A stretch of DNA of 64,000 nucleotides. Source: Sialis fuliginosa. Taxonomy: Eukaryota; Arthropoda; Insecta; Megaloptera; Sialidae. Position numbers and translations under genes: made by a program. The notes under the pieces were generated by a model, which was given only the letters and a program-made list of their open reading frames with translations, did not search any database and had not been told where the DNA came from. Positions 50,521 to 61,952 of this stretch are shown piece after piece; position 1 is the stretch's first letter, and every line of letters begins with the position of its first letter. Location: contig OY540811.1 in assembly GCA_961205875.1 (NCBI GenBank), forward strand, positions 18,283,248 to 18,347,247. Reading direction: 5' to 3'.

Positions 50521-51615
50521 AAAATTGAATTGTTAATAACAATAAGAATAACGTTAGCGTTCAACACACCTTTATGTGCAAAAATTCAGCTCTCTTATAT
50601 CGATTTAAAATCCTCTTGACTGAACTAAACAATTATATTTCAAGGAATATAAATCAGTATTTTCAATGTATATGTATCGCCAACATATGTATGTATGTTT
50701 ATAAACTAGTTAGAATGGAAATATGATATAAAATACGTATGTATGTGTATGTGCGACAATATTTACTGACTTCCACGAGATGTTGATTTATGAAATGTTC
50801 TTTGGTTTTTGTTTATCTAAGTTGTATTTTTTGAAACTAAATTTATTTTGAAATGAAAAAAATATATTAAATAACATTTTTTTTATTATAATAAATACTA
50901 TAGGTATATAAATAAATACAATATATTAAATGACGTCTAAATTATTGTTTTAAGAAAAAATATTTTGTATAAAAGTTATTCAGAACAACATGTTTTATAG
51001 TTCTATAAAATAAAAAATACACAATCACAAAACTATTTTAATAAAGCTTCTCACCGAGACGAGACCGAGATAAAACTAGTTACATTTTGAGGATACGAGA
51101 TTATCGGTTATAAAATCTGAAATGAGGCGATACTAGTAATAGATATTGGTAATCATAAGTGCAATAAAAATAATAATGTAGAAATTACTATCAAATTATT
51201 TATTTTTAAAAGCCCACGAAATAATACATATTAAAATAAACATATTTAATTAATTACGTAAGTTTTTTGTAGCTATAAAGAAGGTTCAAAGCAGGAGTCC
51301 AAAGTTTCCTCTTTCTAATTTAATTATTTTAATTAATTATTATAAATTAATCTACTTTTATACTGCTCTATCGGGGTTTCTAAGAAAAAATAAATAAAAA
51401 TCATGTATTCTTTTACAATCGACCTTTAAATAATGTGAAATAAACAGTAAAAATAATTGATATATCGATACGTTAAAATTAAGAAATTTTACATAATAAA
51501 GATAAGGATCGTTAAAATTTGACAGAGATCTAACATTTAGCATAGTAATAATAGGTAAAAAGTAGATCTATTTTTAATAGACTAGTTTTCGAGTTTATAA
51601 TAATAATAGTAATAA
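50521..51615. other. AT-rich intronic DNA
   Basis: A GAGACGAGACCGAGAT block at about 51057 is related to the one near 10707. No gene. Confidence 0.4.
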
Positions 51616-51619
51616 AAGT

Positions 51620-52203
51620 AATAATAATAGGGTCATATTCTACTAATTGAGATCAACATTTCGACACCCCACATGCCTAGATATGAAAAAAAATTGGATG
51701 ATTCCCCTCCCTATTATTCAAAAATCTAAAATAATATTATTAACTTTAGTATTTATCGTTGTTAGTCCCACTAGTAGTTGCCGAGTTAGAGGGGGGGGGC
51801 AAAATAAAATACTGTTTTTAGCCCCCTGGTGGCGCCATTTTTGAGTTAGAAAAAAAATAGGGTCGAATTCTATTGATTGAGATCTACATTTCGATGCCCT
51901 ACACGTTTTGGTATACATTTACTTAAATTTACTTTAAAGCCCTCTGCATGCGCCATTTTTGATTTAAAAAAAAATAAGAAAAAGGTTCAGATTCCATTGG
52001 TTTGGTTGTACATTTACGTGCCATTCTGAAAAATTATTTTTTCAAAAAATTTGTGCATATTTTACTAGAGGGCAACATTTTACATGTTCAGTAAAAATTA
52101 TAAGTTTCTAGCTTATATAGTTTACGAGATATTTTGCTTTGACTGAAAAGGACTGACGGACGACAAAGTGAGATTAATAGAGTTTCTTCGGAACTCTAAA
52201 AAT
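51620..52203 (-). repeat. Dispersed repeat, GGGTTCCGAAG family, inverted copy
   Basis: Ends (its left end, inverted) in AGTTTCTTCGGAACTCTAAA. Contains, inversely, the three modules of 28086-28790: GGGTCATATTCTACTAATTG, GGGTCGAATTCTATTGATTG and GGTTCAGATTCCATTGGTTT, each next to a CGCCATTTTTGA-like block. The two overlapping open frames here (51647-51844 and 51718-51918) are repeat sequence. Confidence 0.75.
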
Positions 52204-52370
52204 GGAGTTGATCTTTAAATGACCTTGAAGCTACCACCTAAAGAAAAATGAACTACAGTACATCGAGATCCTCCAAACCGTACAATTTTTGTCTGTAATG
52301 TTTTTCAATAGAACCTCAGCATAAAAAGTTAACAGGGGTAGACAATTAGAATGGGCCGCTCTGTATATAT
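52204..52370 (+). repeat. Dispersed repeat (19400 family), copy 3
   Basis: GAGTTGATCTTTAAATGACC, CCTCCAAACCGTACAATTTT, TTTTTCAATAGAACCTCAGC, AATGGGCCGCTCTGTATAT. It directly abuts the inverted repeat that ends at 52203, so one probably inserted next to or into the other. Confidence 0.65.
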
Positions 52371-53256
52371 ATGTAATAAATATTATTATGATTTATACAA
52401 GAATGCTTAAATTGTATCTCAATTATTTAATTGAATTGCTTCTATTTATATATTACAACAAAATAAGAAAAAGGTAACCATTACTTGCGATTGCTACAGA
52501 CTACTTTAGGTAGTCTAATAGTCCAACGACAAACTCTGATGTCTGTAACGAGCAGCACTTACAAAATAGAGAGTAATACTTATTGATATATGTTTACGTA
52601 TCACTGACTATTATCTCTCCCGGAAACAAGCCTTATTGTTTCTTTTCAGAGAACAATAATAGCAAAACTTATGGTTGTATTAAGATATAATACAATCATT
52701 GGTAAAACTAAATTAGCATTTACATACGTATATACCTAGTAATTCATAACAAGGTTGATACAATAAAATTTTCTCTGTAGAACTTTATAAAATACATTTA
52801 ATCATTTTGATGTCATGGATTAACTTATTTTTCATACTTATCTAGTGAAATATTTTCCAGAAAGCAACATGATTAATTTAATATTTGTATTATACCTATA
52901 CATAATTCTTTGCGTGAAATTTTGTTATGTTTAAAAAAACAACAACAATAAATATGCCCGAATAAAACTGACAGTTTTGTTCTTTTTAAATATTTTTCAA
53001 GGCAAAATATTTTTAGTTCTTTTATTATTTCTATTAGTATTAAGATTAAAATTGAAAAAAGTGAATTATCTATCTTTTTTAAATCACTATAAACGTTACA
53101 TTTAATACAGTCCCTTAACCCATTTTCGGAATTTTATTATGAAAGAAATAATGATTTAAAAAAATATCAAATTGCAATCTTCCAAGTTTTTTGTCCCACA
53201 ATAACTTTTTTAATTACAAAAAATGATTTTTCTATAGGCACACAAATCGTACTTAC

Positions 53257-53689
53257 TTTTATTTTCTCTCGAGTTCCTTTGTATCTCGCACAAGATAGCA
53301 GTGTATGCAAAACATATCACAACCAAAGGAACGAAATACATTGCGATCAGACAGAACATGTTATAGGCGACCTCGTGTGAGGGCGACTTAAAGAACCCGA
53401 ACGTGACGCACTGTCTGAACGCCGGATACTCGGGATGACTCTGGACGTGGAATACAACACTTTGCGGAAACGAGTATAGCAGGGAGACGCACCAGGCGGC
53501 TGTGAGCATCGACTTGCCGCGTTTGCGGGCGACGCTCACTCGGAGTGGGTGCAAAACTGCGTAGTATCGGTCTAGCGATATGCAGATCAGCACGTTGCTG
53601 CTGAGGTATAGACCGAATGCACGAAGGAACAGGAGGAGTTTGCAGGCGATTTCACCGGCTATCCATTGGACAGTGACGCGCCAGATGAT
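53257..53689 (-). CDS. ACPR: Neuropeptide GPCR, internal exon with TM3-TM5 (ACPR/AKHR type)
   Basis: This 433-nt exon encodes 144 residues plus one base, from the end of TM2/ECL1 through TM3, TM4, ECL2 and TM5. Visible in it are C16 (start of TM3) and C94 (ECL2), the usual disulphide pair; S-L-D-R-Y at 38-42, the G-protein-coupling DRY motif; W66 in TM4; and P121 in TM5. The acceptor is a T-rich tract ending TTTTTTCCAG, then ATC in phase 0. The donor is AAAA|GTAAGT in phase 1. The ATG nine codons upstream lies inside the intron side and is not taken as a start. GC content is clearly higher than in the flanks. The family is rhodopsin-class, GnRH-like receptors of insects, located in the plasma membrane and binding an AKH-like peptide. 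[18 protein letters not shown] and the Q-C-V-T-F ECL2 resemble ACPR more than AKHR, from memory. GnRH-group membership is firm; the subtype is likely. Confidence 0.88.
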
Positions 53690-55416
53690 CTGGAAAAAAG
53701 ATTGTGAAAGTTTCAATGAGGTATTGGTCGTTTAAAAGCTAAAAGGATTCACTCCACAAAATAGAAGTTGACAAAATTGATTTTTTATTGCAGTGAAATA
53801 AACGAAATTTTAAACAATATGTTTTTTTAAGAAAAAATACTTGTTTAAATATGTTTCTAATGGAATCTATCTTAAGGAAAGTACTAGTATTAAAAATAAT
53901 AATTACGAACTTACAAACTATGTATTCTAAGTAATTGTTTTAATTTTACACTTATTATATTCTGTTTTATGCCTACGAACTTTAATTGAATTCTGGTAAG
54001 GTAAATAGATAGTAGGTGCATTATTTACAATGTCGTATATAAACTTTAATGTTTCAAATTACGATGATCTTTGCTACATTAAATATTTGTATATATATGA
54101 GTAGTAGCAACATTAGATAAAAATTAAATTCATCATATATAGTATCCATTCTATAATAATACTAATAATGTACATAATTAGTTAATATTAATTTGAGGTT
54201 ACACAGTACATTAACTACGCTATTAAATTATATTTTATTTCAAGAGAAAATAAACTGTTTAATACTGTGCCATTTCATCTTTACAAGTGAACAGATTTAA
54301 CTAGAGGAGATAATTCAACTGACAAAAAACGCATAGAATAAGAAGAAATTTAACTAGTAATAAAATTAATGAAAACGCTTTTATATAAAATTTAAAAAAA
54401 CATTATTTATTGTATTATTATAATCATTTGAATAAAAAAACTTTACTAGGTAATTTCACAATGATATTGACTTTGAAATTTTATTGGACGCCCTTTTTGG
54501 AAAATGTCATTCACCTTTTTATCGGAGTGTGCCAAAACGGATTTGATAGCTTAATTGAAAGGTAATATTTGACGTAACGTTATAAAAGCTCCATTATTGG
54601 TGTTTTATAAGAATATATACGTTAAGGATCATTCAAAAGTAATAACGATAGTCCGTTAACGTGTATAACATGATTAAGAACAAATTGATTGATTTTAAAT
54701 GATATATTATACGTAGTTTAGATCAAGGCTGTGCCATTTTGAAAATTGAAAAACATTTAAGTATTTTCTTAAAACAGAACTGAAGTTAATGTAAATCTAC
54801 ATTTACTAAAAATGATTCCATTATTTTTACGTAAAAATAATAAAAATAACAATAAAATTATTTTATTTTCTTCTTTCGCTTGGGGTGTAAAACAATAAGT
54901 ACAAATAACTTTCATACACTGATGAAAATTATCTTTCTTTCCTTTGCGTGTTATATCTTAAACTCTAGAGATAAAAGTTTTATTTTGTATCGAAATATTA
55001 TCTTCCATTGGTAGTCATCTAATGTTTAGTAATATCCTGCGTTAATAAAATGCTTTCTTGGATACTGATTTTTTGTTCAATTATTAACAGTAAAACTTTT
55101 TTTTATATTCCGAACTTATTTTATATACCTAAGATCATTAACATTTTTTTGCGAAAGTTTATATCCAGTTCAAATTGAATATTAGAGGAGAGTTGCAGTA
55201 GTAATGGTTAATGTTTTGGTATTAAAAAAAATCTCTTATAAAAAGTAAGGCTACGTTACCAGAAAAGTGTGAAAACTTTTTTTTGTTCATTTCGAAATTT
55301 TTACCACAAACATTTTCCATAAATTATCCTGATAAAAAATATTTATATAAGAAATTTTTAGCCAACATACACACATGATTCTTTTATCTAAATTATGAAA
55401 AACCGACTCTATAAAT
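53690..55416. other. AT-rich DNA upstream of the TM3-TM5 exon
   Basis: Presumably intron of the receptor, because the exon opens with an acceptor site. I could not find the TM1-TM2 exon here. Confidence 0.5.
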
Positions 55417-56198
55417 CAATGGTTCTTAACCTTTTTGAAGTCATGGAACACTTGATTAAAAAAAATTTGCGGAGCACTTTCTTACTAAATCATTAACGTC
55501 TTTAAAGAAACAATAAAAATATGCAGAACATATTTTTTTATTAAAAACTACAGCTAACACATTAATTTCTAGTCAAATATAAAAAATATACATTCATAAT
55601 TCAAAAAAAGTAACTCTTGTCAAAATTTTAAATAAAATTTAATGTGATACTTGAGCTTATCGACCTTTGCAGATCTTACACAGAAATGTCAGGCCTAATA
55701 TGTCATAATGCTACCCTCATTTCTAATCAATATTCCCAAGTCTTTCACTTTTTTAGTTTAAATGTTCGTAAATGTTAAAAAAAAACCAGTTCAATATGAT
55801 AAAATTGTCTACTTTTATGGAAAGAATTGAATATTCGGCTTGCACAAAAATCCAAGTAAAGAAAATTTTAATAGGATCCATCAACAAACTAACTGTTCTT
55901 CTTCATGAAATAAAAATTCGTAATTCGACATAGGTATTAACTGCAGCAAATGGATTTCAAATCCAATTGTAATTTTCTGTATTTAGAGAAGGAAAGTAAT
56001 GTACAATGTTTTCTTTTAATAATGATCTAATCATTTATTGTTATGTGAAACGACTGAAATAAAATTAAACACAGATCTTCAAATGTATTGTAAGTGGTAG
56101 GGATGAAAATCGAGGTCGATAGTGTTGCTAGTGAATTTTTTTTATTATTTCGCGGAGCACTTGTAACATTTTCGTGGAACACTGGTTAAGAATCAGTG
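55417..56198. mobile_element. Probable hAT-type MITE, CAATGGTTCTTAACC ends
   Basis: The left end CAATGGTTCTTAACCTTTTT pairs with, inversely, CACTGATTCTTAACCAGTGT. Both sides then have a GGAACACTTG/GGAGCACTT block and GCGGAGCACTT. The flanking 8 bp do not match, so the borders may have decayed or shifted. Confidence 0.6.
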
Positions 56199-56199
56199 C

Positions 56200-58138
56200 A
56201 CACAAAATTTTTAGCTAATGTTATACAATTCCACTGAAAGATCAGTAGCAAATTATTTATATGCATTAAATGTATAAATCAATACTTTACACAAAGAATG
56301 GCTGTATACAAAAGTGCCTATACTTAAAAATGCACTTGTTTTTCTATATGAAAATATTCAATATGATATTTCAGTTCCGCTTATTTAGTGAGAACTGTAA
56401 AACTCTAGCGGATGCTAATAAAAAATATAATTGGTAGGCTGCATTTTATTTTTATTTTGTATACTGTGACTTAACTTTTTCAATTTAATTGGTGCCAATG
56501 GGATCAGGGCTTTTAGAAATATTCGAAATTTTGTACATATTAACATCTGTCAACACAGAAGAAAATTGCAACGTATTTACCGATTTCATGAATTATATAA
56601 ATATTATTTAGTATATTTTTAATTTTATTCTATAGAATCAGCAGCATTTAAATTATAAAAATAAAATAAAATAAAACCTATAATAATAACATAAGCTTAT
56701 TATTGTACATCGTGGTTCTATCGAAGTTTATACAACGCCAACATAGGCAAGTTTTTAACACCTAAGTATAAATAGTTTTCTATCTACAAACTAACGTGCA
56801 GGAATAATAATTTATTAGTTCCAAAGTTTGTTATTAGTTATTATAAACATGGCGTACACAGGGCGGGGCAGGGGGACGGCGCTGGCCCCTCTCTAGCTTT
56901 TGCTCAAAAAAGAACAATAAATCAGTATTATGGCTAAATATGGATATTTCTATACAAAACGATGTGCATTTGTTATTTTTATTTATTTTATCTTGTAGAC
57001 CAGTCAAATTAGATCGATTTTTTACCTAAAATAGTAAAAAATTAGAATGAATGAATCCCACTAAAATCGATAACTAGATAGAATATCTATGTGTAAATGA
57101 TTTTGTCTTCTATAAGATACGAACAAAATTTATGATTGAACAAAGTTTAAAAAGAATTAAAAAAGTTACTATTTTTTGTTGTTACTATTCGCATCCCTGT
57201 AAAATAAACAATGAAATGATAAATATTTTTTATTACCTTTTTACAATTTCTCGATATGTCTAGGTATCACGCGAAAAATTGATTTAGAGTAAGCTATCGA
57301 GTTGACAAAAATCGCGGAATTTCGCGTACTACAGTTACAAAGTTGCAATCTCGAAGCACAGAAACAATCGAATATTTAAAAAAAAAAATGGAAAAATAAC
57401 GTAACGTTGTTTACAATAATGCTCATTTATACAATATACACAACTTTTTTTCTTTTCAACACCCGAAAAGTTTAACTACTCATTTGTTCAACCCCAGCCA
57501 ATTTCTAAAAATTGTGTCCTTTGAACAAAATTCTGGGTACGCCCATGATTATAAATACATAATTCCTAAGATTTTCATGCAGAGTAGCTGCATGAAATAA
57601 CGTAACGTTATTTATAATAACAGTTGAAGGCAATCTGAGAGATGATGAACTAATTGTATTAAAATTAGCCGTTTTGGCGTTATTCATGAAAAAAATAAAA
57701 TAAAATGATCGTTGTTAGTTTAATCCTTTATAAAACTGCTTATATGTTCTGAACTGGTTATTTCATAATGTATGAGATTATGAAGATATACATTCAATAT
57801 TATTGTAATCCTTAGTGATTACATTTTTATTTCGCCATGAATAATTTGTGAAATGAATAATAATAATCATACATATTTACTAAAATCTATAAATTTTTAA
57901 TTGCAATCTATATAGTATTTAAAACAAGTAATTTTTTCATTTGATAGCGATTATGATGATTTAAAAAATTAAAGTTCTCTATTAAATTAAAAAACTAAAA
58001 AATAAAACGTAATACGCAATGCGAAGTGTAGTTGCAATAGATTGTCAACAGATGTCGCTGGTATCGTTTTATAACGCACTGGGGTTTAATCGGTGAGATA
58101 ATTTATATAATTTTGTCAACGAAATTTTTTTCATAATT
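56200..58138. other. AT-rich non-coding DNA
   Basis: AAATAACGTAACGTT occurs at about 57394 and 57597, with a related CGTAACGTTA near 54575. A GC-rich patch at 56852-56900 has no recognised identity. No gene. Confidence 0.4.
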
Positions 58139-58274
58139 GTTCACACGACGCCGTACCGATTATTTATCGTAACGTTTTTTTGCATTCCGTGTGAATACGA
58201 TCATATACATTTTCAGTGCCTAGAGGACGAGAAAAAAGCGTTACGGGGAATAATCGGCACGGTATCGTGTGAAC
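58139..58274. mobile_element. Compact 136-bp MITE, GTTCACACGACGCCGTACCG end
   Basis: The left 36 bp and the right 36 bp are inverse copies with few differences (right end, inversely: GTTCACACGATACCGTGCCG then ATTATTC). Each half continues to CGTAACG. The middle contains TTCCGTGTGAATACGATCAT. Non-coding; superfamily unknown. Confidence 0.75.
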
Positions 58275-59047
58275 TTTTTGTATTGAATATAACGAAAATC
58301 GGAAAATAAAATAATTCCCATGTCAACAATGAATATTTTCTGAGATACTCGTATGTCTACGGACTTAGAAATAGTTAGAAGATACCAATGTTGAAACAGA
58401 AGCGAAATAAAACGATTTTATTTAAATGTGTGGATAACAATAACGAAAAACTTATGAGATATATTAAGAATTATCAATTTATATCAGTTTTTTAATTGAT
58501 ACGAATTCGGGGTACCCGGGTATTTTTTTGTGAGATAAAGACAGAAGATGTTCCGTATACAATTTTATATTGTTGGCAATCAGTGGATGTTTCAGAGTCA
58601 TATTGGCGTAGGAAACCGTGGAAACTTTGATGGTTTGGCAGCATTAGGAGCGTAAATGTGTTGTAGGTTACGGTGGAGGTGAGTGTGAAACTCTTGCAGA
58701 ACCGACGCGACGCGACGTGGCGAAACCATAGTCGTCGATGTTAATAACACAAGGATATACTACCTAGGAATTGCGGGGTACAGGCAGTACAGAGATAGGA
58801 CTTAGGGTTCCCATAATTTGTTATGCAAAATCAATTCAAAAGCTTTTTTTTATTCACTAAATAACAAAATTCTTTAGAAATTAAAAAATAACTAAATGAT
58901 AAATACCTTAAAAAAACAATAAAATTTATAAACTTAGAGCTTAAGCATAATACAATAATCGAGGATTTCATGGGAAGGTAGGCAAGCCTCCCTCTTCCCC
59001 CTTTACAGCGAAGTATATTTATCAGATATCTGAATCTGTTCAAAAAG
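58275..59047. other. Non-coding DNA with a GC-richer patch
   Basis: 58560-58800 is richer in G+C, with CGACGCGACGCGACG near 58700. I tested it as a possible first exon on the minus strand and found no open frame with TM features. Function unknown. Confidence 0.35.
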
Positions 59048-59299
59048 TTATTTTTCTGTTGATATAAGATTATAGAAATCTACATTCTTAAAATGGGTTT
59101 TTAAAATTACTAAATATTTCACTGTTTCAATTTTGAGTAAATTTCTTTCGTCTGTCTTTAACGAAAAAACACGTTCAATGGCTACATTTGATCCAGGCAG
59201 TGTAATGTAAACTAACTTAATGTAATGTAAAATTACAAGGTGTTGGGAGAAATCTTGAAACAGCAGGATATTTTGACAAAACATGGAACACCGGGACAA
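59048..59299 (-). pseudogene. hAT transposase C-terminal (dimerisation) fragment
   Basis: The minus-strand frame reads T-L-P-G-S-N-V-A-I-E-R-V-F-S-L, then T-D-E-R-N-L-L-K-I-E-T-V-K and L-V-I-L-K-T. This is the pattern of the hATC dimerisation region (P-x-S-N-x-x-x-E-R-x-F-S, then R-N-x-L, then a final helix with K-T). The linker between the F-S-L and T-D-E-R-N blocks seems shortened. There is no RNase H-like domain upstream, so only the tail is kept. GGGACTGTCCC and GGGACAATTT blocks follow at 59290-59340. Confidence 0.65.
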
Positions 59300-59813
59300 T
59301 TTATAAAAAGACGGGACTGTCCCTGGAAAAACGGGATGGATTGAATATTTGAATAAACAAACGTTAAAAAGTCAAGAAACTCATTTCATTTATGTTTTTT
59401 ATTATCATCGTTTTAAAAGTAGATAGAACAGAAGAATATAATAGTGTAAAAAAGTTTTATAATAAAAATCAAGTTTGCTTTAAGTAAAACATACAAACAT
59501 TTAATAGAAAATACTAGGAATAGAAAACTTTTTAAATTATTGTAGAAAACAGGAAAATAAAATAAAATTGAAGATTACAACCCGTCAAATTAATTAATTA
59601 AATAATCAACATGTAATAAAAAAATAATAAATATCTGCCATGGAAGCCACGGGACTTTCTAAAATAAATAATCCTGACAGTGAACAGTGTATGTACGTGA
59701 TTCTTAATTTATTAAAACACACTTTCGACAAACTAATAAAAGATAAAATAAAATGAATGGGACATAAACTATAGATAATATTATTCTATACATTATGTAT
59801 CAAATGAATTTTT

Positions 59814-60005
59814 TTGAACGATTTAACCGAAACCGTTCAAAACATTTTAACCTCAGTCAGTAAATATCCGTATTCGGTTGAAAGATCGTTTTCAAAAATA
59901 GGAGGTTTTCTTCCCAGACAAAAATTAATCTTAAATACTTATAAAATTTCTTCCCTTCTGCGATTTGTCGTATTTGAATTACAGCGCTTACAGACAGTCC
60001 GATAG
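59814..60005 (+). pseudogene. Second hAT-like dimerisation fragment
   Basis: The plus-strand frame reads S-K-Y-P-Y-S-V-E-R-S-F-S-K-I-G, then L-P-R-Q-K-L-I-L-N and a leucine-rich end. V-E-R-S-F-S-K is the core of the hATC region in a different hAT lineage from the one at 59048-59299. The Met shown at 59814 is probably incidental. The coding sequence ends 82 bp before the nested palindrome at 60088. Confidence 0.55.
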
Positions 60006-60097
60006 ACACACATACATCATGGCGAAAATAGTCAGAATGGATATTTCCGTCAAAATCCGAATTTCAAAAAAAATCGGCTTCACTATACTTTATAGAG

Positions 60098-61557
60098 CAA
60101 GAGCCCGTGAGTGCCAGACCTTCGGATTTTTATAAAAGCTGAAAGTTCTTCTATGTGTGTCCCTAGTACAGGTAAGAATGATCCCCACTCATGAAGCTGA
60201 GGCAGCGGTGGCTTTGGCAGGTAACAGGTAACAAAGGTGTGTAAAATTCCATCTCAAATTCATCATGAAATAAAACTGAATTTTTTTATATTTGATTCAT
60301 AATAATATCAAAACTCGCGTTACTCATTGCCAGACAGTTAGTATGGTTACAACCCTCTGCCGGACACCCCTAAACTATTATAATTTATAATTATACTTAC
60401 GTTATATTATAAAACCTAAATTTTATATATAATTTTTTGGGAGCCTATTAAACAATGTTTACATAGTAGCCGGACAGTTTCGAAGGTTCTATCATCTTGC
60501 CAGACGCATTCAAAGTGAGCAGTAATCGGGAGAGCAAGGAGCGTATACAGTAACTAGTGCGAGTGAAACAGAGCGCTTGGTCTATTGCGGCCCTTCACTG
60601 CGCATCAGCTGCTGTTTATTGTAATCATTTGGTGAACGGTTATGCTCATAATAAACGTATTATTTTTCTGTGCAGTTTATAAAATATGGATATATTGACG
60701 ATAACGATGAAAATGATGAAAATATTTAGATTTAATTAAAATAAATGAATTTCTCTGTAAATTTCTTATCTAAAAAAAAATGTGTCCTTTGGTTTAATAA
60801 ACAATAAAATTTGATTTACTTTGATTCATTGGCTTTATAATTTTAATAGCATTGAAAATAATAAACTTCTTAAAAATGAAAAATAATATCAATTAAATTA
60901 TTAGATTTTCGACATGATTGACATTGTATTAGAAAAATTTAACTGAGTATTATTTTAAATATTTGTTATTCAAACTGTAAAAATTTATTTAATGAAATTT
61001 CTGGATTAAGAAAAAAATAAACTGCACAATTTGAAATTAATAACAGTGGATGCACAGTGAAGGGCCGCAATAGACCAAGCGCTCTGTTTCACTCGCACTA
61101 GTTACTGTATACGCTCCTTGCTCTCCCTATTACTGCTCAATTTGAATGCGTCTGGCAAGATGATAGAACCTTCGAAACTGTCTGGCTACTATGTAAACAT
61201 AGTTTAATAGGCTCCCAAAAAATTATATATAAAATTTAGGTTTTATAATATAACGTAAGTATAATTATAAATTATAATAGTTTAGGGGTGTCCGGCAGAG
61301 GGTTGTAACCATACTAACTGTCTGGCAATGAGCAACGCGAGTTTTGATATTATTATGAATCAAATATAAAAAAATTCAGTTTTATTTCATGATGAATTTG
61401 AGATGGAATTTTACACACCTTTGTTACCTGTTACCTGCCAAAGCCACCACTGCCTCAGCTTCATGAGTGGGGATCATTCTTACCTGTACTAGGGACACAC
61501 ATAGAAGAACTTTCAGCTTTTATAAAAATCCGAAGGTCTGGCACTTACGGGCTCTTG
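60098..61557. mobile_element. Fold-back element, unit 1 of the nested palindrome
   Basis: Left arm CAAGAGCCCGTGAGTGCCAG to CCCTTCACTG (about 60612). Right arm from CAGTGAAGGGCC (about 61059) back to ACGGGCTCTTG. The loop (about 60613-61058) is AT-rich without a transposase that I can read. TCCGGC/GCCAGAC blocks recur through the arms. No matching target duplication at its borders. Confidence 0.8.
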
Positions 61558-61566
61558 GACTATTAC

Positions 61567-61943
61567 GACTTTGCAGATCCGGTAAAAACAGATTAAAATC
61601 GTCATTTGTCACGAAATTTAGAGAACACTTTAAGGGAAAAATCAATACAGTAGCCATTGCAACTGATACAGAAACCAACTCAAACTAAATTGTTGAAACA
61701 ACGATACCGAATGAAATATAGTACATTTTTCACCATTATTTATTGTTAAGTTTCTTATACCTACAATTATTTTTAATGTAAGATAAGAATTCCATTTTGA
61801 TGTATGAATAGTTTCATAGCATCTACATTACACTATTTTTATCTGAGTTGTTTGAAAAGGAGAATCCAACTGACAAGAGTTTCATCTTCATTTTTACTTT
61901 CTTATACCCATGTACATATGAAATAGACATATAGTATTTATAA
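61567..61943. other. Unique spacer at the centre of the nested palindrome
   Basis: 377 bp with no inverse partner. A short open frame on the plus strand (to 61688) continues from the arm into the spacer, with K-N-R-L-K-S-S-F-V-T-K-F and D-T-E-T-N-S-N. I recognise no family, and its start lies in transposon sequence. Confidence 0.45.
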
Positions 61944-61952
61944 GTAATAGTC

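Larger units (their letters stand above)
43514..53256 (-). other. Receptor intron between TM5 and TM6 exons (about 9.7 kb)
   Basis: This phase-1 GT-AG intron is inferred from the matched exon junctions. It carries a fold-back element (45007-45932), an hAT MITE (48200-49160), two copies of one dispersed repeat (46835-47330 and 49855-50520), and a reverse copy of the GGGTTCCGAAG repeat (about 51620-52203). A fragment of a third family is at 52204-52370. The remaining sequence is AT-rich with no supported gene. Confidence 0.8.

Noticed and set aside
53690..53716. Met start nine codons upstream of the TM3 exon
   Set aside because: These codons lie on the pyrimidine tract and AG of a strong splice acceptor, and a receptor beginning at TM3 would be non-functional.
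53644..58800. Candidate TM1-TM2 exon in GC-richer patches (56850-56900, 58560-58800)
   Set aside because: Minus-strand frames there have stops and no hydrophobic segment or L-x-x-x-D motif of TM2.
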